A DNA stretch of 64,000 nucleotides from an uncultured Collinsella sp. Lineage in GTDB: Bacteria > Actinomycetota > Coriobacteriia > Coriobacteriales > Coriobacteriaceae. Location of the stretch: positions 1-64,000 of the forward strand of contig CALJDJ010000081.1 of assembly GCA_938023705.1 (NCBI GenBank), written 5' to 3'. The notes under the pieces are model-generated. The model searched no databases. It was not told the DNA's origin and saw only the letters and a program-made list of their open reading frames with translations. Of the stretch, positions 57,934 to 64,000 are shown in pieces (the stretch's first letter is position 1; each line of letters begins with the position of its first letter). Both the position numbers and the translations under genes were made by a program.

Positions 57934-59412
57934 ATGACTGAGACCGCTAAGAAAAAGCGCGGTATGCCTTCATCGTTCACCATTCTTCTTGCTCTGCTGG
58001 CAATCGTCGCGGTTGTTACCGTTATCGTCTCCGGTACGTCCGGTGGCGAGGTTACCGCTGCCCGCCTGAGCGATTTCTGCACCGCCCCGGTCAAGGGCTT
58101 CGCTGACGCTCTGCCCGTCTGCCTCTTCGTTATGATCCTCGGCGGCTTCCTCGGCATGATGACCGAGACCGGCGCCCTGGACAACGGCATTGCTGTTCTG
58201 GTGCAGAAGCTTAAGGGCAATGAGATCATGCTCATTCCCGTGCTGATGTTCATCTTCTCCCTCGGTGGTACCACCTATGGTATGTGCGAGGAGACCGTTC
58301 CCTTCTACGCCCTGCTTGCCGCTACCATGATGGCCGCTGGCTTCGACCCTATGGTCGGTGCTGCCACCGTCCTGCTCGGCGCTGGCTGCGGCTGCCTGGG
58401 CTCCACGGTTAACCCGTTCGCCGTCGGCGCTGCCGTCGACGCTCTGACCGGCGTTGGCATTGAGGTCAACCAGTCCATCATCATCGGCCTCGGTGCCGTC
58501 CTGTGGATTGTTACCACTGTTATGTCCATCCTCTTCGTCATGAGCTATGCCAAGAAGGTCAAGGCTGACAAGGGTTCCACCATCCTTTCGATGCAGGAGC
58601 TCAAGGACGCCGAAGAGGCTCACGGCAAGGCTGCTTCCGAGGTTCACAAGGAGGTCAAGCTCACCGGTCGTCAGAAGGGTGTTCTGATCGCCTTTGCCTT
58701 CACCTTCGTCGTCATGATCGTCGGCTTCATCCCGCTGGCCGACCTCAACGAGGGCGTCGCCAACTTCTTCGATGCTGGCGCTGTCTATGACGCCGACGGT
58801 AACGCCATCGTTCAGGGCTGGTCTGCCCTGATCACCGGCCTGCCCATTGGCCAGTGGTACTTCGATGAGGCTTCCACCTGGTTCTTCCTCATGGCTGTCC
58901 TGATCGGTATCATCGGTGGCCTGTCCGAGAAGCAGATCGTCAACACCTTCATCACCGGCGCTGCCGACATGATGTCCGTTGTCCTCGTCATCGCTCTCGC
59001 CCGTGGTATCTCCGTCCTCATGGCTAGCACCGGCCTCGACGTCTACGTCCTCGACGCTGCCGCCAATGCTCTGGCTGGCCTGTCCGGCGTGATCTTCGCT
59101 CCCATGAGCTTCCTGGTCTACTTCGGCCTGTCCTTCCTGATCCCCTCGACCTCCGGTATGGCTACTGTCTCCATGCCCATCATGGGACCGCTGGCTGTTA
59201 AGCTCGGCTTCTCGCCCGAGGTCATGGTCATGATCTTCTCCGCCGCCATCGGCGTCGTGAACCTGTTCACCCCGACCTCTGGTGCCATCATGGGCGGTCT
59301 CGCTCTGGCTAAGATCGAGTGGACGACCTGGCTCAAGTTTGCCCTTAAGCTCATCGTCGCTCTCTCCGTCGTCTGCGCCATCATTCTGACCGTCGCCTGC
59401 GTGATGCTCTAA
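57934..59412 (+). CDS. YfcC-family carrier, probable arginine/ornithine or peptide transporter
   Basis: The 492-aa protein has about 12 membrane helices with the YfcC/C4-dicarboxylate-carrier-superfamily features: FSLGGTTYGMCEETVPFY, LGAGCGCLGSTVNPFA, FLIPSTSGMATVSMPI and TPTSGAIMGGLALA, the two inverted re-entrant halves. Members next to arc genes are thought to exchange arginine for ornithine. Bases ahead of the ATG at 57934 are AAGGGGGG. It follows arcB after a terminator and probably serves the pathway, which would otherwise lack a transporter here. The substrate is not proven. Confidence 0.85.
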   Translation: MTETAKKKRGMPSSFTILLALLAIVAVVTVIVSGTSGGEVTAARLSDFCTAPVKGFADALPVCLFVMILGGFLGMMTETGALDNGIAVLVQKLKGNEIMLIPVLMFIFSLGGTTYGMCEETVPFYALLAATMMAAGFDPMVGAATVLLGAGCGCLGSTVNPFAVGAAVDALTGVGIEVNQSIIIGLGAVLWIVTTVMSILFVMSYAKKVKADKGSTILSMQELKDAEEAHGKAASEVHKEVKLTGRQKGVLIAFAFTFVVMIVGFIPLADLNEGVANFFDAGAVYDADGNAIVQGWSALITGLPIGQWYFDEASTWFFLMAVLIGIIGGLSEKQIVNTFITGAADMMSVVLVIALARGISVLMASTGLDVYVLDAAANALAGLSGVIFAPMSFLVYFGLSFLIPSTSGMATVSMPIMGPLAVKLGFSPEVMVMIFSAAIGVVNLFTPTSGAIMGGLALAKIEWTTWLKFALKLIVALSVVCAIILTVACVML

Positions 59413-59476
59413 GTACCCCTTGGGTACCCCACGGAACCTTGACGATCCTATAACGGATCACCTGGTCATCGTCTTT

Positions 59477-59549
59477 CCGGTGGGGTAAACCCACCGGTAG
59501 ACTCCTACCTTTAGCCCCCTCCCGTTCCGTGCGCGGGAGGGGGCGCTCT
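59477..59549 (+). terminator. Two hairpins ending the arc region
   Basis: CCGGTGGG/CCCACCGG (59477-59484 with 59490-59497) and GCCCCCTCCCG/CGGGAGGGGGC (59514-59524 with 59534-59544), the latter followed by GCTCTTGTG. Confidence 0.7.
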
Positions 59550-59552
59550 TGT

Positions 59553-59580
59553 GTTCCGGCGTTTTACCAAACGCCGGAAC
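59553..59580. repeat. Perfect 12-bp hairpin next to the family A element
   Basis: GTTCCGGCGTTT (59553-59564) pairs with AAACGCCGGAAC (59569-59580), loop of four. No U-tract follows. It directly adjoins the nested repeat at 59594. Confidence 0.6.
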
Positions 59581-59593
59581 CACTCGACGCTGC

Positions 59594-59691
59594 AAGCCCG
59601 CCAGAGCGGCAATCTGACGTTCAATCGTCGGGCATGGCCAAAAGGCCTATGCCCTCCTCTTTCACGTCACCTTGCTCGCTCTGGCGGGCTT
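59594..59691. repeat. Nested inverted-repeat element, family A copy 3 (inverted)
   Basis: Perfect 15-bp outer arms (59594-59608 and 59677-59691) are followed inward by GCAA/TTGC, TGACGT/ACGTCA (59615-59620 with 59664-59669), an asymmetric loop, and a double apical stem GGGCAT-GGCC-AAAA-GGCC-TATGCCC without the last T-A symmetry. On the other strand the internal segments GAGCAAGGTGACGTGAAAGA and CGACGATTGAACGTCAGATT equal those of copy 1. Confidence 0.88.
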
Positions 59692-59799
59692 TCGCTGACT
59701 TATGCTCAACCTGCGGCGCTGCCATTGTTGGCGCAGGGGGCGGCTTGCTCGCTCTGGCGCCTGTTCGCTGTCCGTTCTCTGCCCGCGACGTTTCTGCTG

Positions 59800-59832
59800 T
59801 TGGTGCAAAGGGGTCAGGTTAATTTGCGCCAA
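59800..59832. repeat. REP-like hairpin before the DUF1846 gene
   Basis: TTGGTGCAAA (59800-59809) pairs with TTTGCGCCAA (59823-59832), one wobble, around GGGGTCAGGTTAA. This is the reverse complement type of the AACCTGACCCC hairpin at 12994. Bases 59833-60016 hold only the DUF1846 upstream region, with TATAAT at 59971-59976. Confidence 0.65.
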
Positions 59833-60016
59833 AAGGGGAAGTTGCGGTGGAATAGTTCCCGTTTGGCCGTCTTGAGGGGTTAAACAGGAGCTATTTCACC
59901 GCAACTTATCGATGGCGTGTTTGGTTGGTGCCTGTTGATGGTCTGGTTATCGGGGAGGGCGGGCTCCGTTATAATCGCGTAGGAACTTAATTTACGAAAC
60001 GGGACGGGAGCCATAC

Positions 60017-61498
60017 ATGCGCCAGGGTTTCGACAACGCGAAGTATATCGAGCTGCAGGCTGCTCACATTAAGGAGCGCATCTCGCAGTTTGGCGGCAAG
60101 CTGTATTTGGAGTTTGGCGGCAAGCTGTTCGATGACTATCATGCCAGCCGCGTGCTACCGGGTTTTGAGCCGGACAGCAAGTTCCGCATGCTCAAAAGCA
60201 TCGCCGACGATGTCGAGGTTATCATCGCGATCAACGCGAACCACATCGAGAAAAACAAGGCTCGTGGTGACCTTGGCATTACCTATGACGAGGATGTGCT
60301 GCGCCTGGTTGACCTGTTCCGCGGCAACGGCTTTGCTGTCGCGGCCGTGGTCATCACCCAGTACGCTGGACAGCCCGCTGCCGATGTGTTCCGCAACCGC
60401 CTGAACGCGCTCGGTATTCCCGCCAAGCTGCACTATCCCATCGAGGGGTATCCGCACGATGTCGATCTGATTGTGTCCGACGACGGCTATGGCAAGAACG
60501 AGTTTGTCGAGACCACCCGACCGCTCGTTGTCGTGACGGCGCCCGGCCCTGGCTCGGGCAAGCTCGCCACTTGCCTGTCTCAGCTCTATCACGAGCACAA
60601 GCATGGCACGGCCGCCGGCTATGCCAAATTCGAGACCTTCCCGGTTTGGAATCTGCCCCTTACGCATCCGGTCAATATTGCCTACGAGGCCGCCACGGCA
60701 GACCTCGATGACGCCAACATCATCGACTCCTTCCACCTGGAGGCCTACAACAAGACCACGGTCAACTACAACCGCGACGTCGAGGCCTTCCCGGTAGTCC
60801 GTGCCCTGATGGAAAAGATCCTGGGCAAGAGCCCCTACCAGAGCCCTACGGACATGGGCGTCAATATGGTCGGTTTTGCCATCACCGATGACGATGCCTG
60901 CCGCGACGCTTCCAAGATGGAGATCGTCCGCCGCTACTTTACCGCGGTCGAAAATGTGCGCCGTACCGGCGTGGGCGATGAGCAAGTCGACCGTCTCAAG
61001 ATTATTATGAAGAAGGCGGGAATCGACAAAAACTACTCGCCGGCACGCTCGGCCGCTCTCACCAGGGAGCAGCTGACGGGTGGTCCCGTGGGTGCCATGG
61101 TCATGCCCGATGGCTCCGTGGTGACCGGTAAGACCTCCACGCGCCTGGGCGCCGCAAGTTCGCTCATTATGAACGCCCTCAAGCATGTCTCGGGCGTCGA
61201 CCTTGAGCTCGAGGTCATTAGCGATGAGGCGATCGAGCCCATCAGCAAGCTCAAGACGCATTTCCTGGGCAGCAAAAACCCGCGCCTCCACACCGACGAG
61301 ACGCTTATGGCGCTGTCGATCACCTCGGCCACGAGTGAGACGGCCGCTCGTGTCCTTTCGGGCCTGGAGCAGCTGCGCGGTTGCGATGCCTTCTTTAGCG
61401 TGATTATCTCGCCGACGGACGAGACGGTACTGCGCAAACTGGGCATCAACGTGTGCTGCGAGCCCAAGTTTGAACGCCGTGGTTTCTTCCATCGCTAA
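60017..61498 (+). CDS. DUF1846 family protein
   Basis: The 493-aa protein matches DUF1846: the opening GFDNAKYIELQAAHIKERIS, FGGKLFDDYHASRVLPGF, the TAPGPGSGKLATCLSQLYHE loop that resembles a nucleotide-binding P-loop, and FETFPVWNLPLTHPVN. Structures of family members show a two-domain alpha/beta fold with a putative nucleotide site, but the reaction is unknown. It is widespread in anaerobic gut Firmicutes and Actinobacteria. The ATG follows GGGACGGGAG. It is monocistronic, with a terminator 35 nt after the stop. Confidence 0.9.
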   Translation: MRQGFDNAKYIELQAAHIKERISQFGGKLYLEFGGKLFDDYHASRVLPGFEPDSKFRMLKSIADDVEVIIAINANHIEKNKARGDLGITYDEDVLRLVDLFRGNGFAVAAVVITQYAGQPAADVFRNRLNALGIPAKLHYPIEGYPHDVDLIVSDDGYGKNEFVETTRPLVVVTAPGPGSGKLATCLSQLYHEHKHGTAAGYAKFETFPVWNLPLTHPVNIAYEAATADLDDANIIDSFHLEAYNKTTVNYNRDVEAFPVVRALMEKILGKSPYQSPTDMGVNMVGFAITDDDACRDASKMEIVRRYFTAVENVRRTGVGDEQVDRLKIIMKKAGIDKNYSPARSAALTREQLTGGPVGAMVMPDGSVVTGKTSTRLGAASSLIMNALKHVSGVDLELEVISDEAIEPISKLKTHFLGSKNPRLHTDETLMALSITSATSETAARVLSGLEQLRGCDAFFSVIISPTDETVLRKLGINVCCEPKFERRGFFHR

Positions 61499-61533
61499 GT
61501 TTGAAGCGCCGCGGTAATTGCATTGCATTTTGG

Positions 61534-61566
61534 CCGTATCGGGTTAGCGCCCGGTACGGCTTTTTG
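61534..61566 (+). terminator. Terminator after the DUF1846 gene
   Basis: GCCGTATCGGG pairs with CCCGGTACGGC (one T-G), loop of six, then TTTTT. Confidence 0.85.
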
Positions 61567-61754
61567 ATCAATAAAGCGCCTATTTCCGCGAAAAATAGCC
61601 GTTTACCTGCCTAGAAACAATTTGAGCGGTATACAATAACCGTAACTGTTTCATCCTTAGCGGGATGCCGCATGATGGATACTACCTGCCATCGTGAGGT
61701 GTGTCGGTCGCGCACGGCGCGCTAGATGTTCGTGCTCGGTTTGAGGAGGCTGCT

Positions 61755-62093
61755 ATGGCGGGCAAGGGTCGTGCGAGTGTCAACGATATGAAGCGTGTCG
61801 AGGTGCTGGTGTTGATGGAGATCGACCAGCAAACCGAAGACAATGGCGGGCCGTATGGTTTCTCGCGCAAAACGCTTGCCGAGCGCGTGGGGGTTTCGCC
61901 GTATCGTGCCCGCGCCGCAATCGATCGCTTGGATTCCGAAGGCATGATTGATGTCGTCTCGCGTTATAGCGACGACGGCGGTCAGCTTGCAAATGGCATT
62001 TGCCTCACCGAACGTGGCGAGTGGTATCTTGAGGGCGTCCGCACCGGCATGCTCGTTCAAGAAATGCTTGAGGACGAGGTTGCTGATCGATAG
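61755..62093 (+). CDS. Winged-helix transcription regulator
   Basis: This 112-aa protein has a winged-helix fold: RVEVLVLMEIDQQTEDNGGP, then a helix-turn-helix (FSRKTLAERVGVSPYRARAA) and IDRLDSEGMIDV with a wing, like MarR or phage-replication-type regulators. No effector domain is present. Start 61755 follows TTGAGGAGG. Its upstream region has GCCGTTTACC near 61600, related to the arc motif. The gene just before pyrG has no obvious link to it. Target unknown. Confidence 0.72.
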   Translation: MAGKGRASVNDMKRVEVLVLMEIDQQTEDNGGPYGFSRKTLAERVGVSPYRARAAIDRLDSEGMIDVVSRYSDDGGQLANGICLTERGEWYLEGVRTGMLVQEMLEDEVADR

Positions 62094-62117
62094 CAGCATG
62101 TAACCCTTGCCATAGCG

Positions 62118-62146
62118 ACGCCGCCTGGGAAACCGGGCGGCGTTTT
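62118..62146 (+). terminator. Terminator after the winged-helix gene
   Basis: ACGCCGCC pairs with GGCGGCGT across a loop rich in G and A, then TTTG. It lies 25 nt after the stop. Confidence 0.75.
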
Positions 62147-62271
62147 GTTTCAAGATTGAGAAATGCAACCGCACGCGAGAAAAATTGCGAACGGTCCGCG
62201 GCGCGAGTATTACAATGAAGACCCGTAAGATGTGTATGGACAACTTCTACGGGAAGCGCAGGTAACTCAAT

Positions 62272-63933
62272 ATGACCAAGCATGTGTTCGTGACCGGTGG
62301 CGTAGTTTCGTCTCTGGGCAAGGGTATTACCGCGGCCTCGCTGGGCCGTCTGCTCAAGTCGCGTGGCTACAAAGTAACGATGCAAAAGGCCGACCCGTAT
62401 CTGAACGTCGACCCTGGTACCATGAGCCCGTTTCAGCATGGTGAGGTCTTCGTTACCGAGGATGGTTACGAGTCCGACCTGGACCTGGGTCATTACGAGC
62501 GCTTTATTGATGAGAACCTGACCCGCGATTCCAACTTTACGACCGGTGCCATCTACAAAAGCCTAATCGCCCGTGAGCGTCGCGGCGACTTTTTGGGCGG
62601 TACCGTGCAGGTGATTCCCCACGTCACCAATGCCATTAAGGACAAGTTCCGCCGCATCGAGGAGCAGACCGGCTCCGATGTAGTCATCACCGAGCTGGGC
62701 GGCACGATCGGCGACATCGAGTCCCAACCGTTTGTCGAGGCCATCCGGCAGTACCGCAAGGAGGCCGGCCCCGAGAACGTCTGCTACATCCACGTGTCGC
62801 TCGTTCCCTATATCGCCGCCGCCCACGAGGTCAAGACCAAGCCCACGCAGCATTCCGTCAAGGAGCTCCGCAGCTTTGGCATCCAGCCCGATATTATCGT
62901 GCTGCGCTCCGACCACCATATCGATGACGCTATCCGCGGAAAGATCGCAAGCTTCTGCGACGTCGACACCGATTGCGTCTTTACCAACGAGGACTGCGCG
63001 AGCATTTACGATGTTCCGCAGCTGCTTGCCGAGCAGGACTTTGACCTGCGCATTTGCGAGCGCCTGGGTCTGGATCCGCGTGAGCGCGACATGAGCGAGT
63101 GGAACGAGTTCCTGCGCAAACAGAATCACGCCAACCATCACGCCGACAAGGTGAAGATCGCCGTCGTGGGTAAGTACACGCAGCTGCCCGATGCGTACCT
63201 GTCGGTTATCGAGGCCCTGCACCATGCGGGCGTCTTCTACGATCGCCATGTGGACGTCCAGCTAGTCGACGGCGAGAGCCTCGATGAGCAGAATGTCTCC
63301 GAGGTTCTAGGCGACGCCTCGGGCATCCTGGTCCCCGGCGGCTTTGGCAAGCGCGCCCTGGAGGGCAAGATCCTCGCGGCCGAGTTTGCCCGTGAGCACA
63401 AGATTCCGTATCTGGGCATTTGCCTGGGTATGCAGGTCGCCGTGTGCGAGTTCGCCCGCAATGTCGTTGGCCTTGCTGGTGCCAGCTCCTCCGAGTTTGA
63501 TCCGGACGGTCCGTATAGCGTCATCGATCTGATGAGCTCGCAGGAGGACGTGACCGAGAAGGGCGGCACCATGCGCCTGGGCGCCTATCCGTGCAAGCTC
63601 GCCGCCGATACTCTTGCTCGTGAGGCATATGGCGAGGAACTCGTCTACGAGCGTCACCGTCACCGCTTTGAGTTCAACAACGCCTTCCGCGACCAGCTCG
63701 AGGACGCCGGTTTGGTTATCTCGGGTCTGTCGCCCGACGAGCGCCTGGTCGAGATGGTCGAGCTGCCGCGCGACGTGCATCCGTGGTATGTGGCAACCCA
63801 GGCTCATCCCGAGTTCAAGAGCCGCCCGACCAACCCGCAGCCGCTGTTCCGCGAGTTCGTGCGCGCTTCGATCGGCCAGCACGAGGGTGTCGACCGTCTG
63901 CAGGTGACGCCCATGAACCTCGCTACGGACTAA
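62272..63933 (+). CDS. pyrG: CTP synthase
   Basis: This 553-aa enzyme aminates UTP to CTP with ATP and glutamine. The N-terminal synthetase domain has KHVFVTGGVVSSLGKGI, NVDPGTMSPFQHGEVFVTEDG and GGTIGDIES. The C-terminal class I glutaminase has the cysteine elbow GICLGMQVAV, and His/Glu in AHPEFKSRP. Length is normal. The binding site before the ATG (GGGAAGCGCAGGTAA) is weak. Promoter elements are not clear. The last 67 bases of the window hold nothing I can assign. Confidence 0.94.
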   Translation: MTKHVFVTGGVVSSLGKGITAASLGRLLKSRGYKVTMQKADPYLNVDPGTMSPFQHGEVFVTEDGYESDLDLGHYERFIDENLTRDSNFTTGAIYKSLIARERRGDFLGGTVQVIPHVTNAIKDKFRRIEEQTGSDVVITELGGTIGDIESQPFVEAIRQYRKEAGPENVCYIHVSLVPYIAAAHEVKTKPTQHSVKELRSFGIQPDIIVLRSDHHIDDAIRGKIASFCDVDTDCVFTNEDCASIYDVPQLLAEQDFDLRICERLGLDPRERDMSEWNEFLRKQNHANHHADKVKIAVVGKYTQLPDAYLSVIEALHHAGVFYDRHVDVQLVDGESLDEQNVSEVLGDASGILVPGGFGKRALEGKILAAEFAREHKIPYLGICLGMQVAVCEFARNVVGLAGASSSEFDPDGPYSVIDLMSSQEDVTEKGGTMRLGAYPCKLAADTLAREAYGEELVYERHRHRFEFNNAFRDQLEDAGLVISGLSPDERLVEMVELPRDVHPWYVATQAHPEFKSRPTNPQPLFREFVRASIGQHEGVDRLQVTPMNLATD

Positions 63934-64000
63934 GGGTGCCGGCGAATAAGGAACATACCGAAGCTACTCCCTCGTCGCTCGCCGTGGCGGCGGGGGAGTA

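Overview
The window looks like a chromosomal segment of a high-GC, anaerobic, fermentative actinobacterium of the class Coriobacteriia, most likely Collinsella. This is inferred from gene content, the strong preference for C-ending codons and the repeat types, because no rRNA is present. There is no phage, plasmid, CRISPR or tRNA signature. About 57 protein genes are supported, including three very small ones (22, 28 and 30 codons).

Layout. 0.2-3.3 kb: TatD nuclease, tRNA dehydratase TcdA, a toxin-like mini-protein and an SdpR/SdpI pair. 3.5-8.4 kb: translation factor EttA, two lineage-specific proteins on the minus strand and a two-gene DUF4160 module. 8.5-15.3 kb: NAD synthetase, a DapL-like aminotransferase, lactate dehydrogenase, a lipase-like protein and a nucleoid-associated protein. 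15.6-21 kb: a lysine/DAP operon (lysA-dapA in-frame fusion, dapB, dapH) behind a lysine riboswitch, with a divergent M20 deacetylase. 21-27.5 kb: small membrane proteins, an HTH protein plus Ser/Thr kinase, a cell-wall hydrolase, and a D-aspartate ligase plus aspartate racemase pair that suggests a D-Asp peptidoglycan cross-bridge. 27.6-31.1 kb: an ECF transporter (S, double ATPase, T) preceded by a leader peptide with three consecutive Trp codons and an attenuator, so it probably imports tryptophan. 31-38.8 kb: sortase-anchored C69 peptidase, lipid kinase with a 30-codon partner, RNase D, YugP protease, XseA/XseB and a HIT protein. 38.9-45.3 kb: tandem acetate kinases facing phosphotransacetylase, then Glf and a glycosyltransferase. 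45.6-51.8 kb: P1 peptidase, Maf, DJ-1, RNA methyltransferase and polyphosphate kinase. 52-59.4 kb: an arginine deiminase region with two virtually identical arcA genes around an aminotransferase, then ornithine carbamoyltransferase and a YfcC-type carrier. 60-64 kb: DUF1846 protein, winged-helix protein and CTP synthase.

How it works together. Fermentation (Ldh, Pta-AckA) and the arginine deiminase route supply ATP. The DAP operon, D-Asp pair, hydrolase and surface peptidase serve the cell wall. Amino-acid supply is sensed by RNA at two places: lysine by a riboswitch and tryptophan by attenuation.

The most unusual signals are non-coding. (1) The Trp attenuator on an ECF transporter. (2) Families of large nested inverted repeats between genes, whose internal segments are conserved between copies while the outer arms and apical hairpins change sequence but stay complementary. 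(3) A shared upstream architecture at the two arcA genes: 7-bp direct repeats 21 bp apart, 40 bp before the -10, followed by a two-hairpin leader. (4) Near-perfect identity of the two arcA genes despite diverged flanks. (5) The lysA-dapA fusion, which keeps a good internal ribosome binding site.
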